Positions 37,145 to 49,805 of a stretch of 64,000 nt of DNA are shown here, piece by piece (the first letter of the stretch is position 1; each line of letters opens with the position of its first letter). The notes below the pieces were generated by a model. It was given only the letters and a program-made list of their open reading frames with translations, was not told the origin of the DNA and did not search any database. The stretch lies in contig OZ024844.1 of assembly GCA_964017145.1 (NCBI GenBank), positions 682,001 through 746,000 on the forward strand, written 5' to 3'. Source of the stretch: Agrocybe praecox (taxonomy: Eukaryota; Basidiomycota; Agaricomycetes; Agaricales; Agrocybaceae). Both the position numbers and the translations under genes were made by a program.

Positions 37145-39614
37145 TCATCCGATATCCATAGCGTCACTCCTAACCTTCTCTTTCCCTTTATGACTGCCGT
37201 TGATATGCAGATGAGGTTTATGAGAGCCACCGGGGAGACCGTTTCGCATCGGCCCATTCACAAGAGAATTGGAAGAAGCCGCAATGTCAGACCCATTCAA
37301 AGCAGAGTGATTGTGCACGACCTTTTCTGCATGAGCAGCCAAGGCTTCGCTTACTTCCTCCTCAACGCCCTGATATACACTCTCCTTCGGAAGACCATAT
37401 ATCCGGCCAGGATTTTCCATTTCTTTTTGCTCGAATATCGAACCGACAGCGTCGACCCATTGACGTCGAGTTTCAACCAATTGTTTGAGCTGTTCGTTGA
37501 CTGATAAATGATTCTCTTCGTCTGGCGACAAACCAAGAGCAGCCGGGCAAGGGGCTAACGTTGACGCTGGTGTTTCTTCAGGCGCAACGCTGCCATTTCT
37601 CGCTGCGTTGGCGGCTGCTGCTGCTGCTGCCGCGGCAGCCGCACCTTGCAGAGGTTTCTTCTTCTTCTTGCTCAACTTCGGCGTGTCCTTCTTCTGCAAC
37701 TTGGCATATAGGGTTGTGATGTTCTTGTCTATAGAGTCTCGTAGCTCCAGATATTCTTGATAACCAAGTCTATCTCGTGCAATAGAGGCAAGTCGAGATT
37801 TCCGAGACTTGTTCGTGGCCACCACGTGCCTTAACTCTCGCTGCGCTTCTCGAAGAGCAGTGGCAATAGGATCGTCAACCTTGTCCGCGAAATTCGGCTG
37901 ATAAATGCAAAAAGGTGTTATTAAATAATAAGTAAGTAAAATTTTGTAAACACGACTTACCGGTGAATCTAACAGGCCATGATACCGCATCGTGTCCCGT
38001 ATCCTGGCCTCGAGATCGGTTACATTCAACCGCTCACGCCTGGCAGCAGCAGCACCACTTCCTCCAGGACGTCCTTCCATGGCATCCTCAGCGGCCTTCA
38101 CACCTTTCCATGTTGAATCTTGGATAGGTAGTAATGCACTGATCACTCTTTCTGTCAGAGGGCCATGTCCCTTTTCCTCTCCCACTAGATCAGGATCAGA
38201 CAACGTTGAAGGGTCCCATTTCGGTGTTGGCGCTTGGAAGTAATTAGAAGGTGCGATTTGAGGTTCGACAAGAATCGATGAAGCTGGTAGAATGCCTTGA
38301 TCTTGATCTTCCCATACTTCGAGATAGTGTCGACCGAGTTTTGGCATCACGAATGGCTCGACTTCGTCAGCCGTGTATTCTAAAAAACCCACATCTTCCT
38401 CCTTAATATTACGGAGGTAGGGTTCGACACTAGTGTAGAAAGTTGAAACCAGAATTTGGGCAGGTTGTTTAGCTTTGCTGAAATCCTCCGTGACTTCAAC
38501 AGGCTTGCTAGGCCCGGGTATTGGCGGTGTGGGTATCGGCGGACGAGGAGGTAGAAGTTGTTGTGTAACTGGGACAGAAAAATCAGGTCCTGAGGCCGTC
38601 TAGAAAATGAAACAGCATATGAGAATTGAGATAGAGTTCGGCGTACAATTCAACGACATACCTTACTACCAGACATGGGAGGGGGGATGGAAGGTTTAGG
38701 AACTTTTTGAGGTACAGGGTGACTTGAAGTGGTGGGGGCGACAGGAGGGGATATTTTTCTAGGTCGTTGGAATTCTACAAAAAGACGGAACAGTCAGATT
38801 TGCTAAGTAACTGGAAAAGAATACAATTCATACCTGGTTCGACATCGCTCTCTCCTCCTACTCGTTTCCGTTTCTTCTGTTTTTTCAATTCTTCAGCGGC
38901 ACTGACAAATACTGTGAAAATATCCATCGACGTAAATGTATTTACACTCACGAACGACGCGGATCGACAGAGGACCGAGCAGAGGAACTAGGGAGGGCGC
39001 TTCCGGAATGTAAATTGTTTCTTGGTTTCGTAGAACCACTTGGATACACGCTTGAGTCTCGAGAGACATCTGCGTCTGGCATAGGAGTGTCTGTAATTCA
39101 AATATTGATCACCAGATATGACATACGCCACACAATAAAGATTCGAAGTCGTCGAATGAAGGATCCGGAATAACACAGTTTTATTCCAGTATACATTCGA
39201 GTCGTTTGGGGGAGTGGCACAGGTGTATCAGAATCCACAGAAAGACATCCCGAAATAAATGAAGATAGCAAGTCCGAAGGTTTGAAGATGTCAGAGTATA
39301 TGCAGGTCAAACAGTCAGAAAATCGCATGGAAGTCACAATTAGAATATAACTGACAGTCGCGTTCACGTTTGACCTTATCAACAGCTTTGAATTTCCCCT
39401 TCTCTTTTTCTGTTAACCGCCGCCAGGACTCGTCGATTGTCTGTAAACCTTCTTGGGCCTTCTTAGCCCGGTCATTGGCAGATTGCTTGGCTTTTTGAAG
39501 CTGATGTAGGAGTTCCTGTAGATCCTGATACGAAGGAACGGCTTCCGGTGGATTCTTCAGTAAAGGAGAGATTATTGTATACGGAGATGGAAATGGAGTA
39601 AGCTTCGGCGCCAT
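37145..39614 (-). CDS. NGG1: SAGA/ADA complex subunit Ada3
   Basis: 656 aa. Exons: 39614-39356, 39090-38952, 38901-38834, 38774-38662, 38599-37961 and 37897-37145 (1971 nt). This is the histone acetyltransferase adaptor linking Gcn5-Ada2 in SAGA. The N-terminus has a predicted coiled coil (ELLHQLQKAKQSANDRAKK). The C-terminal region has RHYLEVWEDQD, LGYQEYLELRDSIDKNI and YAKLQKKDTPKLSKKKKK, typical of Ada3. A run of 11 consecutive alanines is encoded near 37592-37644, and a disordered C-terminus ends in a Lys-rich stretch. The first intron is 264 nt, far longer than the others, and has no AG over a 259-nt stretch up to its acceptor. Confidence 0.88.
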
Positions 39615-40239
39615 CGCTGTCGTTAACGCGGTCGACGACGTCGCGTTCCTCTAAGATCTTCGGCCTATGTCGGGGTATTGTTCCAGGTTCAAGGGTGTGC
39701 CAGTAGTGGCCAAAAGATCTGGCCGTGTTGCAGTTATTGGGACGCTATATAAGCGTAATTCAAGGTCAAGGTCAAGGTGCGAACAGCTTTCAGATCACGC
39801 GCGTGATAGCTCATAACGCATTCACGTGATCATATGTCACCCATTGTTCGAACTTCGAATAAAACGAATAAAACGAGGCATTTTCATGTTCTTCAATGCT
39901 CATAACGACGATCTTTGATTCATCGTCTATTCTTGGAGCCTAATAGGCCATCACATATGAAATATCTATCAAAGAGTACATTATTAATCCTTCATTCGAT
40001 GATAAAAAGTCACAGCGCAAGGCGAGTAAAAATAAAGAATAAATACATCTAATGAAGAAAAAAGTAAATTGATCGTGATCCTAGTATTGCAGTTCAAGGA
40101 CAGTGGTATATAAAATGCGATATGCGCAATTATGATATGCAATATTTTAATGTCCATGGAGAGAGATCTAGTAAGTTTACAAATTATGACCAACCAGACG
40201 GTGGTACTAATGAAATAACAATAGAAGGCAAGCCAAAAG
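39615..40239. other. Intergenic, upstream of ADA3
   Basis: About 625 nt between two minus-strand genes. A short direct AAGGTCAAGGTCAAGGT run lies near 39760. Nothing else is recognised. Confidence 0.3.
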
Positions 40240-42031
40240 CTAGCTCCTTACACGTACTTGACCTCCGAGAGACGAGACAATTTCAAAGCAAAGGACAAGC
40301 AGGAGTTGACCAATGAGGTCCATCAAAGCAGAGTGTATGGGCAACGCGTACATGTCCGGATCCCGGTTTTTGGACCAGAGGAAATTCGTGAGAAGGCGAG
40401 CGATGACGAGGGAGGCGAACACCTAGAAGAAGCTTTGGTCAGCTGGTCGTTCACACAAAATCCCGAGATACGTACAGCACAACAGAAAAATAAGATAGAA
40501 AAGACAACAAATAGGAATGGCAAATTGAGCCAGCCAAGGGCATTAAGGATCGTGAGGAAGATAATTTCGACTGGTAATGTGATGACGAGAAGAGTTATCA
40601 TGGATAATAATGGGCTTAATTCTGGGTGTTTGGATGATGTGGAGTACGATGGAAGGGTATTTTCCATGGCCAATTTTGCTGCGTGCAGAGCGGTGGATAA
40701 TCTTGACACGAGAATTGAACCAGCAGCTCCAGGCAGACCTGAGATAACAACAGCAAGGACGGCAAATCCTTCATAACGACTGACAAACATGTCCAGTACA
40801 ATGCCTGTCCCACTGCTAATGGCCATTGCACCAAATAGAGGTGACCAGCCTTCTTTGATGAGTGGTCGGATATGTGGGTTTTTTAACGTGTATATAAAGC
40901 AACTGATGGCGATGCATACCACAAGGCCGGCGATAATGAAGGGGATGGGCGTTCGGATAAATGGGATCAGTAAGGTCGATACCGTGCCAACGAGGAGGAG
41001 GGTAACCAAGTCACCAAGGCATGAAGCGATGGCAGGCGCTATATTGTCAGGGTCTCTGTTGAATTTTCGGCAGACAACAACAAGAGTGCACATAAATGAG
41101 CCCAGGATAATTCCTGATAGCGCTGCAGCAGTCATAGCTGTCGAAGCAACCATTATTAACCTGGTGAATACGTTTCGTAAGCACGTATCCTCCATGCATC
41201 GAGAAATACCGACATACGTTGGGAACCCGGACCTCCGACCTGTTGAATCATCTCTGGCAACATAATCTATAGAATAGGTCAAAACTTCTCGGATAGCGAT
41301 CGTTGTAGAGTTATTAGAGGAAGGAGTTATTGCTAGTGGAGATGAATTTCGAGGAACTATGCGACCAAGTAAGAGGGCTACGCATGCCGCAAGGAAAGAT
41401 ACTGAGACGGTTTGCACTTGGAGAAGAGCGAGACTGCCCAGTATGATAGACCACCGAGTGGCTGGGTCGTCAAGTTCACCAATGTTTGCCGCAGTTCCTA
41501 GGCGAGCTGAGAGATTCATTTCGAGGTTGCCGTTAAGATTTAAAACAACGGGGATGATCATAATGAGTTGATCAACTTCACGCATGGCCCGCCAATGCTG
41601 GAACAGCATCAGGACGAAAACACCGTATAATTCATGGTGAGAACATACCGAGACTTTATCCAGCAATTTACCCGTGAATAACAGAGAAACTGCGGTCATT
41701 AAAAGTGTTGGAGCACTCTATAAAGCCCTGAGTGAGACGAAGGGTCGACAAATGCACTACTAACCTCCACAACGATGTTCTTGACCTGTGGCCATATCTT
41801 CGCAGGAGAGACTTCGAATGATGTTTTCCGTACATTCCCACTGAGAAGGCCTCTACTTCCGTCATCATCCTGTTGCCTCGTATCGTCATCCTCCTCGTCC
41901 GAATCGTTTTCTTCTGGTCTTATATGGCCGTTTTGTTGTTGGGGATACAGCGGCTCTTGAGCGTCGTGGATGTCAATCATTTCAATTTGGGAGTCCAGGG
42001 AGTCACCACGCCCTGGTGAGTTTGGATTCAT
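40240..42031 (-). CDS. MgtE/SLC41-family divalent cation transporter
   Basis: 546 aa from the ATG at 42031. Exons: 42031-41765, 41717-41649, 41597-40476 and 40422-40240 (1641 nt). An acidic cytoplasmic N-terminus (about 80 residues, DSDEEDDD) precedes two MgtE-type integral domains with about ten helices. The hallmark is PVVLNLNGNLEMNLSARLGT in the first half, echoed by LPGAAGSILVSRLSTALH in the second, and by two NRDPDNIAPAIAS / NRDPDMYALPIHS segments. Such proteins carry Mg2+ or related cations across plasma or vacuolar membranes. The last intron (GTACGT) falls just before the final helices and restores VIARLLTNFLW. Confidence 0.9.
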
Positions 42032-43415
42032 GACGGAGGTTGTTAAGAGCAAATAATGCCGTTGATGTTGAGATGACACGCTTCCAAAATATGACCGCCA
42101 AACACGGTAATTTTGGCTGATAGTGATTCGGCACCGCTATTGTGGCTTACCATCACCTGCTCACAACCACTCCCACCATCTATACTAATCCTATATATGA
42201 AGAGAATAATAGTCTATAGGTAATTTCTTCAACATGACTGGCTGAATATTTCAGGCTACGAGCGAGAAACCACAGGCACCAGCCGAGGGAAGAACTGAAA
42301 AGCATCCAGAGCAATCTTTGCGAAAAAACCTCCAGCTAGATAGCTAGCGCTCAGCGGCAGCTTTCAATTAGACTACCCCTCAATGTCCAACCCCCAATGT
42401 ACTTGGGAGCTGTCAAGTGCATAGTGTGTCAACCTGCCTGTGGAAAAGGCCGAGAAATGCCCAAACGCGTCTCTTTCTTCGCAGCGCCTGAGCTCTTTCC
42501 CCCTTTTGTTCATTGAATATTCCTTGAGTAAAATAAAGTCATATAATTCTAGATCGTGCGTACGTTACGACAGGCGTATATATACGTTATAAGATCGTAA
42601 TACTGCAATCATAAAGGCTGCAGCACAGGTGAACATTCAAAACTGTGTGAATGTATATCATCAGCCAACCCGCCGACAAAGTTGGCCACCCATAAGAACA
42701 ACATCAACAAAGACAACCCGAGTCGACGATACCCAAGGCAATAATAGTACAGATAATATACTTGACAGAAGCAGAAATAGAGGAAATGGAAATGGAAAAG
42801 ATAATTCTGAATGGGAGAATGGTAACAAATGATAAAAGAAAAAGGGATGAAACAAAGGTCATAAATAATATTAAAATGAAAAAAATCGCCAGCCAACGCG
42901 TATATGAGGAGGGAAAAAAAGGAAGGATGATAAATGCCAGGTAATATGAGGTCATGCCATAACGTCCATGCAGCAAGTATATGATATAAGACAAAAGACA
43001 GGGAAAAAGAGACGAAGAACCAAGCCAGGAAAAGAAACAAGCGAAATGCGCGACGAGATGTCGATCCGACCATTAAAAGGGATATGGATATCGGGTTCAA
43101 GTTCGGCATGAAGAGGGGAGGGAAGGGGGAAAGGCGTGTCCGTTGCAAAAGAGCAAAGATGCTCAAGGTACCATGCAAGGGGTATAATGAAGAGAGAGAC
43201 AAGTAGATGGAAAGGCACATACAGTCGCGTTTGCGTTCGAAAGTATAAGAAGTCGGCTCAGAGCGGTTCGTTCGTTCTTTTCTCGCGGATTGAGGCATCG
43301 AGTGGACGTCATATATAAAGCCCCATTTTCGTCTTTTTTATTTTTGGTAAACCAAGAGAGTCAGATAGCAGAGGTATGCGGAAATCAGCAAGAGGGAAAA
43401 ATAGGAAAGGGCCAA
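42032..43415. other. Intergenic, upstream of the transporter
   Basis: About 1.4 kb. The 229-codon minus-strand ORF at 42609-43298 is the reverse of purine-rich sequence (GGAAAGATAA-type runs) and encodes only Phe/Tyr/Leu-rich low-complexity text, so it is not accepted as a gene. The region could contain the long 3' UTR of the CBM21 gene. Confidence 0.4.
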
Positions 43416-46069
43416 TCAAGCAAGCACAGGTGTTCCGCTTTGACTATGAAGGGCGCCTATGCCCTGCTCGTAGCTTTTCGCAGTCGCAAGTGCTATCCTC
43501 GACATGGTAGGTGTCAACGACCCACTTCTGCTCGCGTTCAACATCAAATCATCGAGGCTGGGCGATCGCACAGGGGACTCGAGGGGCGCGCTCCTGATCC
43601 CAATTCCGTCTGGAACTGGTGCGATCTTGAGACCAGACAGGAACTCCTCAACGTCAGAAGCAGAGTGCGTCCTCGGGATACCCTCGATACCAACGGTGTC
43701 CATTTGATAAGGCGTGGTGGATCCCGGACCAGTGAAGAAGCAAAATCTGACAGAGGTCAAGTAAGTATGCCAATTTCAAAGAATCAAAAAACCATATTCG
43801 TAACGCACTTGTTCAAAAAATGCCTGTAATGGGTATCAGGACTCATTTCCGCGCCTGTCACTGGTGAGCCATACATTTCTGTAGGCGACGGTGTTGACTC
43901 CCTAGACGAAGAAGGCGTCACCATCGACGGCGTCGACAGCTCGCTTTCAACACCATCAGCGTAAGAAAATGCCGTATTCGGGACAGTGCCGTACACAGTT
44001 GTGGGGGTCACAGACGCAGCCGAAACAGGGGAAGCCACGACACCAAGAGGAGGAAACGAATACCTCTGAGGCGAGGCCACCCACCCTCCTTCCAACACAC
44101 CAATACTGTGACCACTCGGAGTTCCAGGCGGCGTCCTCCTAAAGCCCATGGCGCTGGTTGCTCCGGCACCAAGAGGGGGAGAGTTGATTGTGATGGCCAA
44201 ATCAAAATACCCGCGTTGATGATTCCTGACAGGCCTGGTAGGCAGAGTCTGCTCAACAATGAAGGGAGCGCTCTCGTTATCGTAATCAAATGGCTGACGA
44301 GGTACATTGGTAAATGTGTCTTCTCCAATATCTCTGGGCGAACCAAGCTGGCGAGCTGGTGAATGATGCTGGATTTGTGGGAAGGGTATCGAGCTTCCAG
44401 TGCTACGAGGTGAAGACATAGGGAAAGAATGTGTCCGAGAATGAAGAGGCTGAGATTGGACGTCCGGCCGCCAGGTACCTTTGAGGGAAGCGGCAAGGTC
44501 GTAACGCGATCCAAACGATGGACTGGTCCGGAAGGAGGTCGCATCTGGATTAGGGGAGAGTCGACGTCCAGATGATGGTGTTGATGAAAGTGTGGAACTA
44601 GCCAGGAAAGCAGGACCCGTCCTATCTTTGCTCTGAACAACCTTCTCCAACTTGTTCTTCAAGTCCGCCAAGTCCGTCGATGCTTCATCATCCGAAAGTG
44701 TCGCAGCCTTAGCCTTGATCGAAGGAAACGGACGCTGGTGAACTGAAGGAGATTCGTCGACCACCTTGGACTTGGTAAACGTCGCCACATAATTATGACC
44801 ACCGTTGTTGTCCCACATCTCCTTGCCCTCCACCGAATATCGCACCGCCACAATTAATGTCTTGCCTTCAATGCGTGCTAAGAGATCATTCAAGCGAATG
44901 ATGAACCCAAAGCGATCAAACTCTGACGACAGGCTTTCGAGGTACTTCCCAGTCACCTCGCTCGTCGTTTGCCACGAATCGAATGTAAACCGCACCGCTA
45001 TCCACTTCGCATACGCCAGATTCCTCACGCGCACTTTGCCCAGGATGCTCATACCGTCCGAAGCGAGAACCAGCTCCTCCATCGCTACATCCGAAATAGG
45101 GTTCACCCGCCCAGGCATGTTCACTAGATGCATGACTAACTTTTTCTTCGGTTTCAGACTGTTGTCCTCCTCTCCAAAGATGAATTTTGGGAAATCACTG
45201 TCCGTGCCGCTAGTGTCGTCGGTGGGGCTCCCATCGCGTGAAACTGCCAAAGGCTTCTGCTCAGCCAGGAATAGCTTGACATGTTCCAGTTGGGTATCGA
45301 AATGAACAGCTTTGCTCGTCGGTGTTGTTGGCTCGCTCTTGCTAGATTGAGAGAACGTCGACACAGTGAGACCCGTACGCGACACAGACCTCGAAGATTT
45401 CAGTGACGACTTGACGAGCTGGCCAGACTTCTTGCGAACATATCTTGGCTCGCCGAAGGATTCGTATAGAGCAGACGCCGATTGTGATGAGCTCTGCACT
45501 GAAGACTCCGCTACTGGATATGAGACATGCGACCCTGAGACGTTCCTCGGAGACTTAGAGCTATCGCTGAGGCGCAAAGACATGCCCGGAGTATACAACA
45601 ATGGTCGGGATGGGACTATATGGGGATTGCTCTTCCCATTGTCGGTAGCCTCGTTCCGTGATGGAAACGCAACAGACGCTGTGGGCGCTGCGGATAAGGT
45701 AGGGACGGGGGTAGACATTTCCGGTGGACACACGGCGGTATTCCGTACACCGCGAACGCGTTTCGTGCGTATTGTAGGCCTTTCACCACTAGAAGTCGAC
45801 GAGCTTGAATCCGAATCATTTTGAGGAGGTGAAGGCGGTGTGATAATGGTCGTCGTTGTCGAGCTGGAACTTGGACTTGAAAGCGATAAGGACTTGCGGT
45901 TTGGCAATGGCAGGGAAGGGGAAGGCGTGAGTACTGGCCTCGAAGAAGTGGAGGACATCCTACGAGGAATGGTGGGAAGAGGAGACCCAGCTGTGTTCGC
46001 ATTGAGAGAAATGCGATGGTCCTGGGTTTGGGCCATCCTGTGGGACTGGACGGTCATAGTGGCCATCAT
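43416..46069 (-). CDS. CBM21 protein phosphatase 1 regulatory (glycogen-targeting) subunit
   Basis: 863 aa in two exons, 46069-43809 and 43746-43416 (2592 nt). A long Ser/Thr/Pro-rich N-terminus contains KAVHF at residues 253-257, an RVxF-type docking motif for the PP1 catalytic subunit. A CBM21 carbohydrate-binding module covers about residues 330-431 (VRNLAYAKWIAVRFTFDSW, WDNNGGHNYVATF). This order is that of Gac1/Pig1 proteins, which target PP1 to glycogen synthase. The C-terminus is disordered. It ends in DVEEFLSGLKIAPVPDGIG and a serine-rich tail. The start at the first of two adjacent ATG codons is assumed. Confidence 0.88.
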
Positions 46070-47839
46070 TTAAGAGACGGTTTTGAAAGCGACCGTTACG
46101 GGGGGTTGGAAAGAAAGTAAAATTCCGCTGGTGGAGTCTTATTAGAAATGTGGCTGACCAAGTCTTAAAAATATGTATGATGCACTTACATGATATGAAT
46201 GTATATCAAAAAGATACGGACTCGGAGGTCGCCAAAAGGGAATTTAATCCGTAACTGGGAAATGCGTCGCGTAGTAAAATATTTCACTGCGTTGGGATCG
46301 CGCCACAGTAGGACAAAATGAAGACCTGAAGATGCGACAAGAAAAATATGGCGCAATAAGTAAGATGCATGAGCGGTGATACGCTGCACATACAACTTAT
46401 CTCCCCTCCCTTCCTATCGAGAAAAACTGCGAGATAAAGGCCAGAGTCCTCGTACAATTCAATAGCGGAGAAGATAAGGGATCAGCCCTTGATTAGCTAG
46501 GACCGTGTGCATAAGTTGTTTCGCTGCGTTTCATTGTGAACTTGGAAGGTAACCAGACACACCTGGATTTGAAGAATGAAAAGACCAACAAAAAAGGAGG
46601 GATTATAAGGGCCTCCCCTTGGGCAAAGAACCAGAAAGGGCGAGAGTCAAGGGATGACCGAGTCTGTCCTGCGGGGGAGCACAATATTTAACAAGACCGG
46701 CCTCCCAACAGGCTAAGACTATTTATGTCGAACCTTCTTTGTTGCCAAATGAGCGTGAGAGCACGTGCTCGGCTCTCTTTCCGATTATAGCAAGTTTTTC
46801 AATCTCAATCTCCCACCCGATCCAGTTTTCCGCTTAGCCGATGGCACAGCATTCCTAGCACTCTTCTTGTTCCTGGGCCGTCGGGGGCTCGCCTTCGACA
46901 GACGCTGGGAATCGTTCTGTTCTGCGTTCGAGACCTGCACGCCTTTAGATGTATTTTTCTCTGTCTTCTTTCCTGTCTCTGATCATGATCGTCCGCCGTC
47001 CTGAGAATTCAAATTAGCCTTCTGCGCAATATAGCCGCCGTCGATAGAATCTTCGCGCGAAATACATCATCGATGACAAGGCGCCACTTTGAGGTCATCT
47101 ATGATGTCGCCTTTTCTGGCTGTTTTTCCCTCCTAATTCGAGCTAGCTTAGGCGCTTGACGCGTTGTTGTCTCAAAGTAGTCCATGAAACAACGCTGATT
47201 CTTTGCTTGGACCTCCTCCCACACCAGTATTCATCGACGTCGCATTCAAAAACAATGCATTCGATGAAGAGCGTCATTGCCCCATAGGTTTCAAAAGTAC
47301 CCAACAGATTTTTGTTGATTACTCAGGGTAGATTCCTACACCCTTATCAGTCCAAAAATAACATTCCTAATCCCGCCGAAAAACTGTTCTCGAAATTCAT
47401 TCAGCGTGTGTTTCTTCGTAGACATATCATTGAGTAAAATATTTATTTCTCATACTTTGCTTTCCCAGCTCGATAATTCGCAAGACCATAATTCCCACAT
47501 CTGCTGTTTGTATGCTCGAAGCTTATCGCTGCATACTTGCCCATCACATATGTACTTATCGCGTTCATCACATCTGCCGCCAGCAACAGCTACCAGCGAG
47601 CGCCAACGCGTCAACCAATAGATTTAAATCAACCCCGGTCCTTTTGTCCCGATCGCAATAAACGAAGGGAGATAAACCTATTATTAACGCTTCAGCCATC
47701 CCTGAGTAGTTTGCCGGCGACTAGCCGACTTCGCGTTCTGTAGGAAAGATACCTCAGCATACTTCTTGTTTACGCACTCGTCCATGGGTCACGGCTTAAG
47801 GTAATCATAAACCCCATGAGTACCTTTCTCAACATGTAG

Positions 47840-47855
47840 TTTTTTTTTTTTTTTT
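47840..47855. repeat. Homopolymer run of 16 T
   Basis: Longest single-base run seen in the window. It could be the A-tail of a retroposed sequence on the minus strand or slippage; no target-site duplication was recognised. Confidence 0.5.
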
Positions 47856-49689
47856 GAGTAAAGAGAAGATCACCATACTATGTACTAAAGGATTGGTGTC
47901 TATGTCGAGCACAATGGCCCGATAATGATGATCACTTTTCCGAACTCACAAATAGAAAAGAGTACCATGAGACCTTTAGCCTATAGGCACTTATGAGAAT
48001 AAGTACTATATGTGTCCCAAATGACGAGATTATTATGAAGACAAACAAGCTTAAAGTCTGTAGCAAGTCAATTGAAGAAGTCGGAACGAAAGCCTCGTTG
48101 CACTTTAAAGTAAGAAGCTACTACCTCATTCGTGAATCACGAGAACCACCTACTTCTCGTGGATGGTACCTCCTCTAGATGCTGGGGTAAAAAAAGCTGA
48201 AACAACTCAACAAATATCCCGGAAGGAACTTTAATTAATGTCAACACGTCCTCAAGACCTCCTTCCCCGCGTTTACTTGGTATTCCTGCGGTCTACCCCA
48301 CACCATCATCATCATACATGCGTCAGTTTGTGTGTAATATCCGTGGGTAGTACGCCGTTTACACTCCAAAAGAATTCACGTTTATTTTGCGCAGCACCAG
48401 TGACCGAAAGAGTGGTCGTAGTGCACCACCATCAATTCGTACCAATGGTTATGTACAGTTTTCAATCTCTAACAAACATCATCGATGCATCATCAGTATG
48501 TAGTAATACTGATACTATAACTGCACGGCTATAGGTACACGTATATATTTGGCGCCAGTACCAGACCCGGACCATAGCCGCTCACTGCTTAGTGACTCTA
48601 CAACTTGGCAACCCCCGCTTACTTCCATCTTGCTTGCTCTACACGCTCCTGACATCAAAGGATGAGAGTAAGTCATGTCCGGCAGCTCTAGGATTCCGAC
48701 AACGACGACCGACAGACACAGACACAGAAATAGCAAAAATGGTTCTTCCCACCCTCACAACATAATACACTCAATGCATCAGTAACTTGACATAACTAAA
48801 TAACCGTTCGGCCTGACGGGCGGGTGTCGAGGACATATAGGCACTCGGAGCACTCCCCATCCCGGTTCATCCGGATAGAGATTTCCCGATCAGCAACTTC
48901 AAGTAAGGTATTCGGATATTCTCAACCTTTCGCACGTACATAGTATCACCTCGATATTTTTGCGCGGTGAATGCGTAGCTATGCCGGCGACACATGTACA
49001 TACAAATCTCAATATAATAAGAGCCAAGCGCGCGGCACGCGCACGACGCGTCACACATAGTTCCTGATACGCGTCCGACTACATACGCATGACCAAATAT
49101 AATCGAGGGCGTAAGTCTGACGCCACAGGGTGCGGCCGAGGTCCCCGACGTTCGTCCTACGATGCGACTGGGGCGCGTCAGATGGAGGCGCTAGACGTTT
49201 AGACGTTTAGCTGTCTACCAACTGTCTACAGTTACATGTTACAGGCGAAAGCACCAAAATTTTTATCTCGAAAATGAATGACTTATTTTTGTGACAAGCT
49301 AATGAAGGATATGGACTCGGACAATCAAATAGAGTTGAAAAATGGCATTTTCAGCATATTCTCACGACAAATTAGTGTGGGCCAGAATTCTTGACCTTTT
49401 GAACGCACCTTTTATGCTGCGGTCTTGTCGGTCTGCTCGCTAAGATCAATCAACCGAAGTCCTCAACGAGCTCAGTGCTGTTTTGAGGTTGATCTGTGCG
49501 AACTTTGCTGTTTTACAGCCCATGCCAGTGTGCCACAGATGAGCCTGTCAATAGATGTCAGATTTAGATGGCATAAAGATGGATTTTTCTTGTGAAACAA
49601 GGGTCCGTTAAAATGTGCTCATTTTTTGCTCACAGACTCGGTTTATTAACAAAATTTTCATGATTTTAGCGATTTTCTAAGGATGGCCA

Positions 49690-49805
49690 AAATTTTTCAG
49701 TCAAAATTTTGCTGGTGTAAATCTTTTCATTATGTCCAATTCTTCATGTATCAACAATTTCTGAGCATTTTCTAAACTTGTGCCCACTACTATAACAGGT
49801 ACAAT
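49690..49805 (+). repeat. Dispersed AT-rich repeat, copy 2
   Basis: It aligns with 1-150 in the same orientation, sharing GTGTAAATCTTTTCATT and flanking blocks at matching distance, with substitutions and small indels elsewhere. It is a non-coding, diverged copy of an unidentified element. Confidence 0.5.

Noticed and set aside
39183..39240. Extra ADA3 exon reading DSDTPVPLPQTTRM
   Set aside because: It resembles coding sequence near DTPMPDADV, but no AG acceptor precedes it anywhere in the intron and the phase does not fit.
42032..42079. Sixteen-residue upstream extension of the MgtE-like transporter
   Set aside because: The frame starts at GTG. The first ATG is at 42031.
42609..43298. 229-codon minus-strand ORF
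   Set aside because: It is the reverse of purine-rich low-complexity sequence, almost all Phe, Leu, Tyr and Ser, with no motif or splice support.
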